Shown: piece after piece, positions 1 to 10,984 of the stretch
How positions within the stretch are numbered: position 1 is the first letter of the stretch
Layout: the number at the start of each line of letters is the position of its first letter
Origin: Serratia microhaemolytica
Lineage (GTDB): Bacteria; Pseudomonadota; Gammaproteobacteria; Enterobacterales; Enterobacteriaceae
DNA: 64,000 bases
Direction: 5' to 3'
Assembly (NCBI RefSeq): GCF_004011885.1
Contig: NZ_SBEF01000009.1
Span: 34,993 to 98,992 of the forward strand
Made by a program: the position numbers and the translations under genes
The notes under the pieces: model-generated
Database searches by the model: none
What the model saw: the letters and a program-made list of their open reading frames with translations, nothing else
What the model was told of the DNA's origin: nothing

Positions 1-1
1 A

Positions 2-1324
2 GTTTGGGCAGAGTTAAAACAGTTGGTCACTCGGCAACTTTCCGGTAAGCGTCTGTTTGTGGTTGATACTTTCTGTGGTGCTAATGCCGACACCCGCTTG
101 AAAGTGCGCTTTATCACCGAAGTCGCCTGGCAGGCACACTTTGTGAAGAACATGTTTATTCGTCCGACTGAGCAGGAGTTGCAGGATTTTGTGCCAGATT
201 TTGTGGTCATGAATGGTGCCAAGTGTACCAACCCAAACTGGCAGCAGCAGGGGTTGAACTCAGAGAATGCGGTGGTGTTTAACCTTTCTGAGCGGATGCA
301 ACTTATCTGTGGTACCTGGTATGGCGGTGAGATGAAGAAGGGGATGTTCTCAATGATGAACTACCTGCTGCCACTGAAAGGGATCGCTTCGATGCACTGC
401 TCGGCGAATGTTGGTGAGAAAGGCGATGTTGCTGTCTTCTTTGGTTTGTCAGGTACCGGGAAAACAACCCTATCAACGGATCCGAAGCGTCAATTGATAG
501 GTGACGATGAACATGGTTGGGACGACGATGGGGTGTTCAACTTTGAAGGAGGGTGTTACGCCAAGACGATCAAACTCTCTGAAGAAGCGGAGCCGGATAT
601 TTACCGTGCAATCAAGCGTGACGCGTTGTTAGAGAACGTGACAGTTCTGAGTGATGGTCGGGTTGACTTTAATGATGGTTCGAAAACGGAAAATACCCGT
701 GTTTCTTATCCGATTTACCACATCGACAACATTGTCAAACCGGTGTCAAAGGCCGGACATGCAACCAAAGTGATTTTCCTCACTGCTGACGCGTTTGGTG
801 TATTGCCACCGGTATCACGTTTAACGCCAGAGCAGACGCAGTACCACTTCTTGTCTGGGTTTACCGCCAAGTTGGCAGGAACCGAGCGTGGCGTGACTGA
901 ACCAACACCGACTTTCTCGGCCTGCTTTGGCGCGGCATTCCTGACGCTGCATCCAACACAATATGCTCAGGTATTGGTGAAGCGTATGCAAGCAGCGGGC
1001 GCACAGGCTTATCTGGTTAACACTGGTTGGAATGGCAGCGGCAAGCGTATCTCAATCAAGGATACACGCAATATTATCGACGCCATTTTAAGCGGTGAAA
1101 TCGACCATGCGCCGACACAGACGCTGCCGATCTTCAATCTTGCCATGCCGACGGCACTACCAGGGGTAGACTCGGCAATTCTTGACCCGCGTGCGACTTA
1201 TGCCAGTGCTGCGCAGTGGGAGGTGAAGGCGAAAGATCTGGCTCAGCGCTTTATTGCTAACTTTGATAAATACACTGATACACCCGCAGGTTTGGCGTTA
1301 GTGACTGCTGGGCCAAAGTTGTAA
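2..1324 (+). CDS. pckA: phosphoenolpyruvate carboxykinase (ATP), 5' end cut by window edge
   Basis: Decarboxylates and phosphorylates oxaloacetate to phosphoenolpyruvate with ATP, the first committed step of gluconeogenesis, in the cytosol. The frame is open from the first base of the window, so the gene starts upstream; about 440 residues are visible against roughly 540 in the E. coli protein. The kinase-type P-loop [11 protein letters not shown], the metal and oxaloacetate-binding stretch with [15 protein letters not shown], and the C-terminus ending AAGPKL-like are all present. The TTG at 23 is internal and not a start. The neighbour lptG converges on it, which is not the E. coli arrangement. 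Identification is very secure. Confidence 0.97.
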   Translation, partial: VWAELKQLVTRQLSGKRLFVVDTFCGANADTRLKVRFITEVAWQAHFVKNMFIRPTEQELQDFVPDFVVMNGAKCTNPNWQQQGLNSENAVVFNLSERMQLICGTWYGGEMKKGMFSMMNYLLPLKGIASMHCSANVGEKGDVAVFFGLSGTGKTTLSTDPKRQLIGDDEHGWDDDGVFNFEGGCYAKTIKLSEEAEPDIYRAIKRDALLENVTVLSDGRVDFNDGSKTENTRVSYPIYHIDNIVKPVSKAGHATKVIFLTADAFGVLPPVSRLTPEQTQYHFLSGFTAKLAGTERGVTEPTPTFSACFGAAFLTLHPTQYAQVLVKRMQAAGAQAYLVNTGWNGSGKRISIKDTRNIIDAILSGEIDHAPTQTLPIFNLAMPTALPGVDSAILDPRATYASAAQWEVKAKDLAQRFIANFDKYTDTPAGLALVTAGPKL

Positions 1325-1357
1325 GCGAAAAAATAGTAAGCGAAAACAACTGAATAT

Positions 1358-1378
1358 GCCCCCTCTGTGTGAGGGGGC
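1358..1378 (+). terminator. hairpin between pckA and lptG
   Basis: A perfect 8-bp stem (GCCCCCTC at 1358-1365 with GAGGGGGC at 1371-1378) around a 5-base loop sits 34 bases after the pckA stop. There is no clear T-tract after it on either strand, so intrinsic termination is plausible but not certain. Being symmetrical, it could serve both convergent genes. Confidence 0.5.
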
Positions 1379-1418
1379 AATTGCGTGAGGCGGCAATTGT
1401 GTGAGACGGCAATTGTGT
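1371..1418. repeat. three tandem copies of a 16-bp repeat
   Basis: Units start at 1371, 1387 and 1403 with consensus GAGGCGGCAATTGTGT; the copies differ at two or three positions. The first unit overlaps the right arm of the hairpin after pckA. A fourth partial unit may start at 1419. It lies between convergent genes and encodes nothing. Confidence 0.75.
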
Positions 1419-1467
1419 CAGGGGCGATACCCTTAAATTCAACACGCTTTTAACGCATTGGTTCCAA

Positions 1468-2547
1468 TTACTTTCTGGTGAGTAGCAGGTAGAGGCTAAG
1501 CGAAAAGAACAGTAGGCTGGGCAGCAGTGCGCCGAGTATGGCTGGCAGGTTATACACCAGGCTCAACTGGCCGAAAACTTTATCCAGTAAATAGAATACA
1601 AAGCCAAAACCAATACCGGTGACAATGCGCGCGCCCATCGGCACGCTGCGTAGTGGGCCAAAGATGAACGATAGTGCCATCAACATCATGACTGCGACAG
1701 AGAGTGGCGCGAAGATTTTGCTCCACATATTGAGTTGGTAACGGCTAGGTTCCTGACCGCTGTTAATCAGGTAGTTGACGTAGTTATGTAACCCACGAAT
1801 CGACAGTGCAGCGGGATCCAGCACCACTACCCCTAATTTCTCTGGCGTAATGCTGGTTTTCCATACGCCAGTTAGGGTCTGTGTGCCGGTTATCTGATCA
1901 GGATCACTCAGATCAGCGCTGTCGACTTGCGAAAGTTGCCAGATATCTCGTTCAAAACGCGCATTGGCCGCGTAGCGGATCATCTGTAGCCGTCGGTTAT
2001 CGTTAAAGTGGTAGATGTGTAAACCACTCAGTTGCTGCTCCTGGTTTTCGCCAGTCACGCGTTCGATAAAGATAAAATCATTGCCATCTCTGATCCATAA
2101 TGAACCCCGGTTCGAGAGCAATGAACCCCCATACATCTGTTGAGCACGGTAGTTACGCGCCATCTGTTCTGAATGTGGCGTGACCCATTCACCGATTGCC
2201 ATTGCCAGTAACATCAAGGGGATTGCAGTTTTCATCACTGAGCCGGCAATCTGCAAACGGGTAAAACCTGAAGCTTGCATCACTACCAGCTCGCTGCGCG
2301 TCGCTAAACCGCCCAAACCAAGCAGCGCACCTAACAGTGCCGCCATAGGGAAAAAAATCTCTATGTCTCTCGGCATACTGAGCAGTGTGAATAGCCCTGC
2401 GCCCAGTGCGGTGTAGTCGCCTTGGCCTACTTTACGCAGTTGTTCAACGAATTTAATGATGCCAGAGAGCGACACCAGCATGAATAGCGTCATCATAATG
2501 GTGTTGAAAATGGTACGGCCGATGTAACGGTCTAATACTCCAAACAT
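1468..2547 (-). CDS. lptG: LPS export ABC transporter permease LptG
   Basis: Inner-membrane permease that, with LptF and the LptB ATPase, extracts lipopolysaccharide from the inner membrane and feeds it to the LptC-LptA-LptD bridge. The 359-residue protein shows the family layout: N-terminal membrane segments after MFGVLDRYIGRTIF, a periplasmic beta-jellyroll region around residues 130-270, and C-terminal membrane segments ending LLLTRK. I start at the ATG at 2547, which matches the known N-terminus and overlaps the lptF stop by one base (TAATG); a longer in-frame reading to 2655 would run into lptF. Translational coupling with lptF is likely. Confidence 0.96.
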   Translation of the reverse strand: MFGVLDRYIGRTIFNTIMMTLFMLVSLSGIIKFVEQLRKVGQGDYTALGAGLFTLLSMPRDIEIFFPMAALLGALLGLGGLATRSELVVMQASGFTRLQIAGSVMKTAIPLMLLAMAIGEWVTPHSEQMARNYRAQQMYGGSLLSNRGSLWIRDGNDFIFIERVTGENQEQQLSGLHIYHFNDNRRLQMIRYAANARFERDIWQLSQVDSADLSDPDQITGTQTLTGVWKTSITPEKLGVVVLDPAALSIRGLHNYVNYLINSGQEPSRYQLNMWSKIFAPLSVAVMMLMALSFIFGPLRSVPMGARIVTGIGFGFVFYLLDKVFGQLSLVYNLPAILGALLPSLLFFSLSLYLLLTRK

Positions 2548-3641
2548 TATGCAGCTCCTTTTAGCCGTGAACGCAACCTGCGCATTGGCACGGTATCCCA
2601 TGCATTTAATATTATCGCCAGCAGGAAATAGGCTGCATTGACCAGCCAGAGCCAAAACATCGGGTCGATCTTGCCTTTGCTGCCATTGGAGCGCAGCGAA
2701 CTCTGTAGCAGAAAGAAAATCAGGTAGAGCAGTACCGCTGGCAGCATACTGAGCACACGGCCCTGGCGCGGATTAACCACACTGAGCGGTACTACCATCA
2801 GTGCCATGAGTGCTACCGAGAGCACCAAGGTCAAACGCCAGTGAAATTCCGCCCGAGCATCGGGTTGTGCTGAGCGCGATAACTGACGCATCGACAGTTG
2901 ATCGGTCTGATTATTGTCGATAGAGACGGGCCGATGACCAATAATGACTTGGTAATCAGCGAAATCGGTAATACGGAAGTCGCGTAGCAGTGCGCTACCC
3001 TCAAAGCGTGTGCCTTGCTTCAGGGTCGCCTCTTGTGAACCATCGGCTTTCTGCCGCACGACTCCGCGTTCAGCAACTACGATGGAAGGGCGGAAGTTGC
3101 CGCTAGGTCGCAGCTGTGCCAGGAACACATCTTGAAAGCTGTTGCCTTCAACATCGCCAATAAACAGCACAGCAGAGCCATCTGGCGAAGGGTGAAAACG
3201 CCCTTCAGCCAAACCAGCCAAGCTGGGATTCGCTCTGGCTTCCGCAATCACTTCATCTTGACTGCCTGCCGCCCAGGGGCTTAACCAGAAAACATTTGCT
3301 GCCGCCACTAAAGACGTTAAAACTGCCAGCAGCATAGCGGCTGAGATCAAAGTACGCTTACCTAATCCACAGGCGTGCATGACGGTGATTTCACTTTCGG
3401 TGTACAATCGCCCAAGTGTCATCAACAGCCCGAGAAACAGACTGAGTGGCAGGATCAACTGCGCCATCTTCGGTACATTCAAGGCGAGCAGGCTGAAAAC
3501 TAAATTTGTCGGGAGGCTGCCATCGACGACATCGCTGAGCACCCTGACCAGATTCTGGCAAAAAAAGATCAACAGCAGGATGAACAGGATGGCAACTTGG
3601 CTTTTCAGCGTTTCCCGTACTAGATATCGAATAATAATCAC
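2547..3641 (-). CDS. lptF: LPS export ABC transporter permease LptF
   Basis: Partner permease of LptG in the LptB2FG lipopolysaccharide extractor of the inner membrane. It has the same six-transmembrane plus periplasmic jellyroll architecture. Conserved stretches include the N-terminal IIIRYLVRETLKSQ, the coupling region with LYTESEITVMHACG and the PLSVVNPRQGRVLSM segment before the last helices. The chosen start is GTG at 3641, giving 364 residues and the usual N-terminus; an upstream in-frame ATG at 3719 would add 26 residues that do not look like the family. lptF-lptG form an operon divergent from pepA, as in E. coli. Confidence 0.93.
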   Translation of the reverse strand: MIIIRYLVRETLKSQVAILFILLLIFFCQNLVRVLSDVVDGSLPTNLVFSLLALNVPKMAQLILPLSLFLGLLMTLGRLYTESEITVMHACGLGKRTLISAAMLLAVLTSLVAAANVFWLSPWAAGSQDEVIAEARANPSLAGLAEGRFHPSPDGSAVLFIGDVEGNSFQDVFLAQLRPSGNFRPSIVVAERGVVRQKADGSQEATLKQGTRFEGSALLRDFRITDFADYQVIIGHRPVSIDNNQTDQLSMRQLSRSAQPDARAEFHWRLTLVLSVALMALMVVPLSVVNPRQGRVLSMLPAVLLYLIFFLLQSSLRSNGSKGKIDPMFWLWLVNAAYFLLAIILNAWDTVPMRRLRSRLKGAA

Positions 3642-3994
3642 ACTTGTTACGCCCGTGAAAACTTGTCTTTTTGCAGGAACAACGATAGTTTCGTCACTAC
3701 TTTTGCCACTTTTTGTCATTACCTGACCACACCGACCGCTAAAGTCAGGGGGAAAACAGCAGGCTGACTAGCGATGACCGCGCCTGTGGGTCACAGAGAT
3801 CGTAAAAAAAATCATACCCAGATTATGAGGGTGTTGGCGCTGTTTTGCCATCATTTGGGAGTATGGTTTTCAAAACGCAATAGTTTACGCCGTTCGAGCT
3901 AACTTTGTTAGCTCCTCTAACAACCGAAGCTGACAGCAGAAGAACTTATTCTAGCTGTCGCATCGATGGCTGTCTTTAAGATTCAGGAGAATGC
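3642..3994. promoter_or_regulatory. lptF-pepA divergent intergenic region
   Basis: About 350 bases hold the promoters of the divergent lptFG and pepA-holC-valS transcription units. It has homopolymer runs near 3805 and a short inverted motif GAGCTAACTTTGTTAGCTC at 3896-3914. The motif has 8-base arms around a 3-base spacer and could be an operator or a small hairpin in the pepA leader. I could not assign definite promoter hexamers. Confidence 0.4.
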
Positions 3995-5506
3995 ATGGAG
4001 TTCAGTATAAAAAGCGGTAGTCCGGAGAAACAGCGTAGTGCGTGCGTTGTGGTCGGAGTATTTGAACCTCGCCGCCTGTCACCTATCGCGGAGCAACTAG
4101 ACAAGATCAGTGACGGATATATCAGCGCCTTATTACGCCGAGGTGATCTGGAGGGAAAAATAGGACAGGCGCTGTTGTTACATCATGTGCCAAATGTGCT
4201 CTCTGAGCGTATTTTGCTGGTTGGCTGTGGTAAAGAGCGTGATCTTGATGAACGCCAATACAAGCAGGTGATCCAGAAAGCCATCAGTACGCTCAATGAA
4301 ACCGGCTCGATGGAGGCAGTTTGTTTTCTGACGGAGTTGCATGTCAGGGGCTGCAATACCTACTGGAAAGTACGTTATGCGGTGGAGACCGCAGAAGAGT
4401 CACTCTACTCGTTTGATCAGTTGAAAAGTAACCGTGTAGAACTGCGTCGGCCACTGCGTAAAATTGTCCTCAATGTGCCCAGCCGGCGTGACCTAAACCG
4501 CAGCGAACGGGCGATCAAACACGGCTTAGCGATTGCGGCGGGTATCAAAGTCGCGAAAGATCTTGGCAATATGCCACCGAATATCTGTAATCCCGCTTAT
4601 CTGGCTTCCCAAGCGCGTCAGTTAGCAGACAACTTTAGTGGTTACATTACCACACGGGTGATTGGTGAACAGGAGATGCGGGATTTAGGGATGAATGCTT
4701 ATCTGGCCGTCGGTTCTGGCTCACAAAATGAGTCATTGATGTCGGTGATTGATTATCGGGGCACCGCCAAGCCTTCGGTTAAACCGATTGTCCTGTTGGG
4801 TAAAGGGGTCACTTTCGATTCGGGTGGTATTTCGCTTAAACCGGCAGAAAGCATGGACGAGATGAAATTCGACATGTGTGGTGCGGCGGCGGTTTATGGT
4901 GTGATGCGTGTGATTGCCGAGCTGAAGTTACCACTGAAAGTGATTGGTGTTCTGGCCGGATGTGAAAATATGCCTGCCGGCGCCGCCTACCGGCCTGGGG
5001 ATGTGTTGACCACGCTTTCAGGCCAGACTGTTGAGGTATTGAATACCGATGCAGAAGGGCGTCTGGTACTGTGTGATGCGCTGACCTATGTCGAGCGTTT
5101 TGAACCAGAACTGGTGATCGATGTGGCCACGCTGACAGGCGCCAGTGTGATTGCACTTGGCCACCACTTGACGGCATTGATGTCAAACCACAATCCGCTC
5201 GCACATGAGTTGATGACCGCTTCTGAGCAGACGGGTGATCGTGCCTGGCGTTTGCCACTGCAAGATGAGTACAACGAGCAGCTTGACTCGAACGTTGCCG
5301 ACATGGCGAATGTGGGGGGGCGTCCTGGCGGAGCCATTACTGCAGCCTGCTTCCTGTCACGTTTTGTGCGCAGATATCACTGGGCACACTTGGATATTGC
5401 TGGTACTGCCTGGCGTTCAGGTAAAGCGAAAGGCGCAACTGGCCGCCCAGTGGCTTTGCTGGCACAGTTTCTGTTCAATCGTGCCGGATTCCGTGATGAT
5501 GAGTAA
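3995..5506 (+). CDS. pepA: leucyl aminopeptidase A / Xer accessory and arginine-repressor partner
   Basis: M17-family metallo-aminopeptidase that removes N-terminal residues from peptides in the cytosol. In E. coli it also binds DNA and serves as an architectural factor in Xer recombination at cer and in control of carAB. It is 503 residues, the same length as in E. coli. The signature NTDAEGRL is at residues 350-357, and the metal and active-site stretch with [21 protein letters not shown] lies around 275-295. The ATG at 3995 follows AGGAG with good spacing. holC and valS follow in the same direction, the standard enterobacterial order. Confidence 0.98.
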   Translation: MEFSIKSGSPEKQRSACVVVGVFEPRRLSPIAEQLDKISDGYISALLRRGDLEGKIGQALLLHHVPNVLSERILLVGCGKERDLDERQYKQVIQKAISTLNETGSMEAVCFLTELHVRGCNTYWKVRYAVETAEESLYSFDQLKSNRVELRRPLRKIVLNVPSRRDLNRSERAIKHGLAIAAGIKVAKDLGNMPPNICNPAYLASQARQLADNFSGYITTRVIGEQEMRDLGMNAYLAVGSGSQNESLMSVIDYRGTAKPSVKPIVLLGKGVTFDSGGISLKPAESMDEMKFDMCGAAAVYGVMRVIAELKLPLKVIGVLAGCENMPAGAAYRPGDVLTTLSGQTVEVLNTDAEGRLVLCDALTYVERFEPELVIDVATLTGASVIALGHHLTALMSNHNPLAHELMTASEQTGDRAWRLPLQDEYNEQLDSNVADMANVGGRPGGAITAACFLSRFVRRYHWAHLDIAGTAWRSGKAKGATGRPVALLAQFLFNRAGFRDDE

Positions 5507-5543
5507 CGGGCTACACTTTTAACCTCAGGGCAGCAGAACTACG

Positions 5544-6005
5544 ATGAAACAGGTGACTTTTTACCTTCTCGAACATGACCAGATGAGTGGTGAACTCAGT
5601 GCTCATGAGGCGTTAGCCTGTCAGATTGCCGCAGAGCGCTGGCGAGCGGGGCTGCGGGTATTGATCGCCTGTGACAATCAGCAGCAGGCACTGCGGCTTG
5701 ATGAGGCGTTATGGCAGCGTGAACCGCCACAGTTTGTGCCGCATAATTTGGTTGGCGAAGGGCCGGGTTTTGGCGCTCCGGTTGAATTATGCTGGCCAGG
5801 CAAACGTAATAATGCCCCGCGTGATGTGTTGATTACCTTACAGGGGCAGTTTGCAGATTTTGCTACCGCTTTCCATCAAGTGGTAGACTTTGTGCCTTAC
5901 CCAGAGAACTTGAAACAGTTGGCGCGCGAACGCTATAAAACTTATCGCAGCGTCGGCTTCCATTTGACTACGGCCATGCCGCCAACTCATAACTCAGCGA
6001 TATAA
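5544..6005 (+). CDS. holC: DNA polymerase III chi subunit
   Basis: Chi subunit of the clamp loader, which binds psi (HolD) and single-stranded DNA-binding protein and so links the replisome to SSB-coated template. The 153-residue protein matches E. coli HolC through [27 protein letters not shown], and [13 protein letters not shown] near the C-terminus. It carries a short C-terminal extension, ending about six residues later than E. coli. It sits between pepA and valS with only one base before the valS ATG, so the two are almost certainly translated from one message. Confidence 0.96.
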   Translation: MKQVTFYLLEHDQMSGELSAHEALACQIAAERWRAGLRVLIACDNQQQALRLDEALWQREPPQFVPHNLVGEGPGFGAPVELCWPGKRNNAPRDVLITLQGQFADFATAFHQVVDFVPYPENLKQLARERYKTYRSVGFHLTTAMPPTHNSAI

Positions 6006-6006
6006 A

Positions 6007-8898
6007 ATGGAAAAGACAAACACTCATCCTGCAACAGATCATCTTGATACCGCTTATGACCCCAGCCAGATCGAACAAAAACTTTACGATCACTGGGAGA
6101 AACAGGGCTATTTCAAACCGAATGGTGACACCAGTAAAGAAAGCTTCTGCATCATGATACCGCCACCGAATGTGACCGGTAGCCTGCATATGGGCCATGC
6201 TTTTCAGCAAACCATCATGGATACCATGACGCGTTACCAGCGTATGCAGGGTAAAAATACCTTGTGGCAAGCCGGTACTGACCATGCCGGGATCGCCACC
6301 CAGATGGTGGTGGAGAGAAAAATAGCCGCTGAAGAGGGTAAAACCCGTCATGACTATGGGCGTGACGCCTTCATCGAAAAAATCTGGCAGTGGAAAGCGG
6401 AGTCCGGCGGCAGCATTACCCGCCAGATGCGTCGTCTGGGTAACTCAGTGGATTGGGAGCGCGAGCGCTTTACCATGGATGAGGGACTCTCGAATGCGGT
6501 AAAAGAGGTGTTTATCCGTCTTTACCAGCAGGATCTGATCTACCGTGGCAAGCGGCTAGTGAATTGGGATCCAAAACTGCGCACTGCGATTTCTGATCTG
6601 GAAGTGGAAAACCGTGAATCGAAAGGTTCAATGTGGCATCTGCGCTACCCGCTGGCAGACGGTGCCAGAACAGCAGAAGGCAAGGATTATCTGGTTGTCG
6701 CTACCACACGGCCTGAAACGGTATTGGGCGATACCGGTGTGGCGGTAAATCCGCAAGATCCACGTTACCAGGATCTGATTGGCAAACAGATCATCCTGCC
6801 GTTAGTAGGGCGTCGGATACCGATTGTGGCTGATGAACACGCCGATATGGAGAAGGGCACCGGCTGTGTGAAAATCACCCCTGCACACGATTTTAACGAC
6901 TATGAAGTCGGCAAACGTCACGCTCTGCCTATGATCAATGTGCTCACCTTTGATGGTGAAATACGTCAACAGGCAGAAGTATTCGACAGTGCCGGTGAAG
7001 TGAGCACTGTCTATAGCAGCGAATTGCCAGCACAATTCTGCGGTCTTGAGCGTTTTGCTGCACGCAAGGCAGTGGTTGCGGCATTTGAACAGCTAGGCTT
7101 ACTGGATGAGGTAAAACCTCATGATCTCACGGTGCCTTATGGTGACCGTGGTGGAGTGGTGATTGAGCCAATGCTGACCGATCAATGGTATGTGCGTACT
7201 GCACCGTTGGCGAAAGTGGCGGTGGAAGCGGTCGAACAGGGGCAGATCCAGTTCGTTCCCAAGCAGTATGAGAACATGTATTTCAGTTGGATGCGTGATA
7301 TTCAGGATTGGTGTATCTCACGCCAGCTTTGGTGGGGGCACCGTATTCCCGCTTGGTATGATCAGCAGGGCAATGTTTACGTTGGGCGCAGTGAAGAGGA
7401 AGTACGGCAAGAGAACCAACTGCCGGCGGATTTGGAACTGAAGCAGGACGATGATGTGCTCGATACCTGGTTCTCTTCCGGGCTATGGACATTCTCTACC
7501 CTTGGCTGGCCGGAGCAGACGCAAGCGCTGAAGACATTCCATCCCACCAGCGTGTTGGTCAGTGGTTTTGACATTATTTTCTTCTGGATTGCCCGCATGA
7601 TCATGCTGACCATGCATTTCATCAAGGATGAAAATGGCAAACCGCAAGTGCCATTCAAAACAGTCTATATGACGGGGTTGATCCGCGATGAAGAGGGGCA
7701 GAAGATGTCCAAATCGAAAGGGAATGTCATTGACCCGCTCGATATGGTCGATGGCATCTCACTGGCGGATCTGCTGGAAAAACGCACCGGCAACATGATG
7801 CAGCCGCAATTAGCTGAGAAGATCCGCAAGCGTACGGAAAAACAGTTCCCAAATGGTATCGAGCCGCACGGCACGGATGCGTTGCGCTTTACACTTGCTG
7901 CACTGGCTTCAACTGGGCGTGATATCAACTGGGATATGAAACGACTGGAAGGCTATCGCAACTTCTGCAACAAATTGTGGAATGCCAGCCGCTTTGTGCT
8001 GATGAACACCCAGCAGCACGATTGTGGTTTCCAGGGTGGGGAGCTTCAGCGTTCACTGGCCGATCGCTGGATTTTGGCCGAATTTAACCGCACGGTGAAA
8101 AGCTATCGTGAAGCGCTTGATAGCTACCGTTTTGATATTGCAGCTAATATCCTGTATGAATTTACCTGGAACCAGTTCTGCGACTGGTATTTGGAACTGA
8201 GCAAACCGCTGCTGAGCAATGGCAACCCGGCACAACAGCGCGGCACTCGCCACACCTTGATCACGGTGTTGGAAGCATTACTGCGCTTGGCACATCCGAT
8301 CATCCCATTTATCACGGAAACTATCTGGCAACGTGTTAAGCAGATCACAGGCATTACGGCTGACACCATCATGCTACAAGCGTTCCCAACACCACACGAT
8401 GAGTGGCATGATGCACAGGCATTAAGCGACTTGGAGTGGATCAAACAAGCAATCACTGCGGTGCGTAATATTCGCGCAGAGATGAACATTGCGCCAGGTA
8501 AAGCACTGGATGTCTTGTTGCGTAATGCGGATATTGACACTCAGCGCCGTTTGCAAGAGAACCAGAGCTTTGTCGAGAAATTGGCTCGCCTCAGCTCGAT
8601 CACGCTGTTACCTCATGGTGATAAGGGGCCGCTCTCGGTGACGAAACTGCTGGAGGGGGCTGAGTTGTTGATCCCAATGGCCGGTTTTATCGATAAACAG
8701 GCTGAAATTGCCCGTTTGGCGAAAGAGATGGCAAAACTGAGTGCGGAGATTAGCGCGATTGAAGGCAAACTGGCCAATGAGGGGTTTGTCGCTCGTGCGC
8801 CGGAAGCGGTAGTGGCGAAAGAGCGTGAGCGGTTGGCAGTGTGCAAACAGGGCCAGATCAAGTTACAAGAGCAGCAGGCAGCGATTGCTGCGTTATAA
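6007..8898 (+). CDS. valS: valyl-tRNA synthetase
   Basis: Class I aminoacyl-tRNA synthetase that charges tRNA-Val and edits misactivated threonine. It has 963 residues, slightly longer than E. coli ValS (951). The HIGH-type motif HMGH is at residues 61-64 and KMSKS at 566-570. The inserted CP1 editing domain lies between roughly 190 and 340 and includes [12 protein letters not shown] tRNA-binding domain and a C-terminal coiled-coil arm rich in Lys, Glu and Ala close the protein. It begins one base after the holC stop. A perfect hairpin follows the gene. Confidence 0.98.
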   Translation: MEKTNTHPATDHLDTAYDPSQIEQKLYDHWEKQGYFKPNGDTSKESFCIMIPPPNVTGSLHMGHAFQQTIMDTMTRYQRMQGKNTLWQAGTDHAGIATQMVVERKIAAEEGKTRHDYGRDAFIEKIWQWKAESGGSITRQMRRLGNSVDWERERFTMDEGLSNAVKEVFIRLYQQDLIYRGKRLVNWDPKLRTAISDLEVENRESKGSMWHLRYPLADGARTAEGKDYLVVATTRPETVLGDTGVAVNPQDPRYQDLIGKQIILPLVGRRIPIVADEHADMEKGTGCVKITPAHDFNDYEVGKRHALPMINVLTFDGEIRQQAEVFDSAGEVSTVYSSELPAQFCGLERFAARKAVVAAFEQLGLLDEVKPHDLTVPYGDRGGVVIEPMLTDQWYVRTAPLAKVAVEAVEQGQIQFVPKQYENMYFSWMRDIQDWCISRQLWWGHRIPAWYDQQGNVYVGRSEEEVRQENQLPADLELKQDDDVLDTWFSSGLWTFSTLGWPEQTQALKTFHPTSVLVSGFDIIFFWIARMIMLTMHFIKDENGKPQVPFKTVYMTGLIRDEEGQKMSKSKGNVIDPLDMVDGISLADLLEKRTGNMMQPQLAEKIRKRTEKQFPNGIEPHGTDALRFTLAALASTGRDINWDMKRLEGYRNFCNKLWNASRFVLMNTQQHDCGFQGGELQRSLADRWILAEFNRTVKSYREALDSYRFDIAANILYEFTWNQFCDWYLELSKPLLSNGNPAQQRGTRHTLITVLEALLRLAHPIIPFITETIWQRVKQITGITADTIMLQAFPTPHDEWHDAQALSDLEWIKQAITAVRNIRAEMNIAPGKALDVLLRNADIDTQRRLQENQSFVEKLARLSSITLLPHGDKGPLSVTKLLEGAELLIPMAGFIDKQAEIARLAKEMAKLSAEISAIEGKLANEGFVARAPEAVVAKERERLAVCKQGQIKLQEQQAAIAAL

Positions 8899-8943
8899 CT
8901 GAATGACTGTGTTGTAACGTAACTCTGTATCGTGCGCTATGAT

Positions 8944-8968
8944 AGAACGCCAGTGATACTGGCGTTCT
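8944..8968 (+). terminator. hairpin after valS
   Basis: A perfect 10-bp stem (AGAACGCCAG / CTGGCGTTCT) with a 5-base loop lies 45 bases after the valS stop. No real T-run follows, so it is a likely but imperfect intrinsic terminator, or an RNA-stabilising end. Confidence 0.55.
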
Positions 8969-9058
8969 GTCGTCGGTTTGCAAATCTACTCGCCTTGGTG
9001 TGATCTGACGGTCAGCACCATTTATCGTGCTGTTCGTCAGGGAACATTGGTTGAAAAA

Positions 9059-9553
9059 CTATTTTTTGATCTGTTGTAGTGGTAGCGATCGCAGCGCCTG
9101 TAGTGTCTCAGTAATGTCGATCTCCAGTTCAGAAAAAGTGTAGCTTGCACCGTGAAACGTCTCGATCGACAGCATGTTTACCGTCTCAGTCGCGTTAGGA
9201 TCGACATTTGGCCTGATACGATTCATCAGTAACCCCACCGAAAGAACGGTATTTTCTTTATCTACCGCCATCTTAGCTGGCACCTGACGGGTGAACTGTT
9301 GATAACTTTTGATCGCACTGATCTTAATCTTTTCGTTAGCAATGGTAATGTATTTGCTGGCGGGTAGCACTTTTACTGTATGAGCCGATAGCCCCTTATC
9401 ATTACTGCTTGGCGAAAAGGTTACCAAGGCATCCTTTTTGATCAACTCAGGATTTTGCACCTTCACCACATGAAAATAGCGATTATCACCGTGTTCATCA
9501 GTGATAAAGCCAAAGCCTTTCTCAGGAAAAAATTGTGTGATCTTACCGTTCAT
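9059..9553 (-). CDS. cold-shock-domain protein with long C-terminal extension
   Basis: Residues 1-60 form a cold-shock (OB-fold) nucleic-acid-binding domain. The RNP1-like KGFGFITDE and RNP2-like RYFHVVKV motifs replace the usual YGFI and VFVH. A further 100 residues of unknown function follow. At 164 residues it is more than twice the size of CspA-type proteins. I chose the ATG at 9553 (MNGKITQFF) because GCGAG sits seven bases upstream and the cold-shock fold starts there; ATGs at 9559 and 9601 are in frame. It stands alone between valS and pgl. RNA or single-strand DNA binding is inferred from the domain; no target is known. Confidence 0.82.
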   Translation of the reverse strand: MNGKITQFFPEKGFGFITDEHGDNRYFHVVKVQNPELIKKDALVTFSPSSNDKGLSAHTVKVLPASKYITIANEKIKISAIKSYQQFTRQVPAKMAVDKENTVLSVGLLMNRIRPNVDPNATETVNMLSIETFHGASYTFSELEIDITETLQALRSLPLQQIKK

Positions 9554-9643
9554 AGCCATACTCGCAGGATCGTTGCAAACGGCGCTAATGATAGCGATCA
9601 ATCTGGATTAGCGCTACTGGCATAGTGGCTCAGCAAAGTTGTT

Positions 9644-10645
9644 CTAACTGTCAGCTAACAGTAGCAAGCAGACCCACATTGGCCCGCTGCCGACAGGATA
9701 GCGGGCCAGATGAGTTAGCAAACCGCTGTTGGTATCGATGCGATCAACAGCAATATGCCCAGATTTTTGCCCAGCCGAGATGACAAAACGACCGCTATGA
9801 TCAAGATTAAAACCGCGAGGTTGTTGCTCAGTCGGGTGATGGCCGAGCAGGGTTAGCTGGCCACTCTGTGAGCAGAGACTAAAGATTGCTAGTAGGCTGG
9901 TGGTGCGATCACTCGTGTAGAGGAATCGGCCATCGGGGGTGAGATGAATATCGGCTGCCCAGCAGGTACCGCTGAAATCGGCAGGCATCATGTTCACGCT
10001 CTGCTGGTGCTGATAATGACCCTGATCATCACGGCAAAAGAGATCTACCGTACCATTTAACTCATTCACACAATAAGCAAAACGTTGGTTTGGATGAAAC
10101 ACCATATGGCGTGGTCCAGCACCGGCTGCGACTTGCAATGCTGCAGGTTGATGGGGGATTAGTTGCCCATCGGCGCTAAAATCAAACAGCCGAATCGCAT
10201 CTTCTTTCAGACAAGGTACCCACAGGCGCTGGGTGGCGGCATCAAAATTGGCAGAGTGAGGAGCATTTAACTGATCAATTTTCAGTATCGGTTCAGCAAC
10301 CACAGCACCGTCGGCGATCGGGCTAACACTGAGACAGTTACCACTGTAAGAAACGGCAAACAGGTAATCGCCAGCCAAATCGGTACTGATATGGGTCGGC
10401 CCTGCAGGCAGTGAGGCCACACCTGCTTGCTGCAAACAACCATCAGCTTGGATCTGATAGCTGACAATCGCCGCACTGGGGCGAACGCCAACATATAGAG
10501 TGTGGCGTTCAGGATGAAGCACCATCGGTTGCACCTGTCCCGGTGTTGGTACGGTCTGCAACCAGGTCAGTGTGCCTGAGTCGGCTAACTGCCAAACATC
10601 GATTTGCTGGCTTTCCGGGCTAGCGACGTAGACGATCTGCTTCAT
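9644..10645 (-). CDS. pgl: 6-phosphogluconolactonase, beta-propeller type
   Basis: Hydrolyses 6-phosphogluconolactone to 6-phosphogluconate, the second step of the oxidative pentose phosphate pathway. This is the seven-bladed propeller (YbhE) form, and the 333 residues fit the family (331 in E. coli). Recognisable segments are [13 protein letters not shown] at the start, [29 protein letters not shown], and [13 protein letters not shown]. The ATG at 10645 is preceded by AAGGTG at good spacing; the frame stays open twelve codons further but without support. The last dozen residues differ from E. coli. Confidence 0.95.
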   Translation of the reverse strand: MKQIVYVASPESQQIDVWQLADSGTLTWLQTVPTPGQVQPMVLHPERHTLYVGVRPSAAIVSYQIQADGCLQQAGVASLPAGPTHISTDLAGDYLFAVSYSGNCLSVSPIADGAVVAEPILKIDQLNAPHSANFDAATQRLWVPCLKEDAIRLFDFSADGQLIPHQPAALQVAAGAGPRHMVFHPNQRFAYCVNELNGTVDLFCRDDQGHYQHQQSVNMMPADFSGTCWAADIHLTPDGRFLYTSDRTTSLLAIFSLCSQSGQLTLLGHHPTEQQPRGFNLDHSGRFVISAGQKSGHIAVDRIDTNSGLLTHLARYPVGSGPMWVCLLLLADS

Positions 10646-10728
10646 TTGTTCACCTTGAAATCTGCTGAATTGACTTAGCACTGATCTGACAGGTGTTGCT
10701 AAAAAAAGTCAATCCACAAAAGCAAACG

Positions 10729-10755
10729 GGGGGCACTGTTCAGCACAGTGCCCCC
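10729..10755. terminator. strong bidirectional hairpin upstream of pgl
   Basis: An 11-bp perfect stem, GGGGGCACTGT (10729-10739) with ACAGTGCCCCC (10745-10755), encloses a 5-base loop. It marks the start of a gene-free region. On the minus strand it lies about 85 bases before pgl and could end transcription arriving from syd's side. Confidence 0.5.
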
Positions 10756-10984
10756 AATTCTTTTCGCAGCAATCCCGCTACAAGATACTCCCTACCTACT
10801 CCACTAACACTCCCCTTGGCCATCCTAGCCAAACAATCCTTGTCTTATCCGATAACATCAAAACGATGCTTTCCTTGGCCTCCTGACCTGCCGACCTTCC
10901 CATGCCAGCTCTCGATCTCCTTCCTGGAGGTGTCCCTATTATCTACCCTGAATATTCCAAACTATCATCCTGACAGCAATCCTT

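Noticed and set aside
3642..3719. 26-residue N-terminal extension of LptF
   Set aside because: The family N-terminus begins at the GTG at 3641; the extra residues are unlike the family.
9059..9601. Longer start for the cold-shock protein
   Set aside because: The first 16 residues lack cold-shock similarity, and the best ribosome site is placed for ATG 9553.
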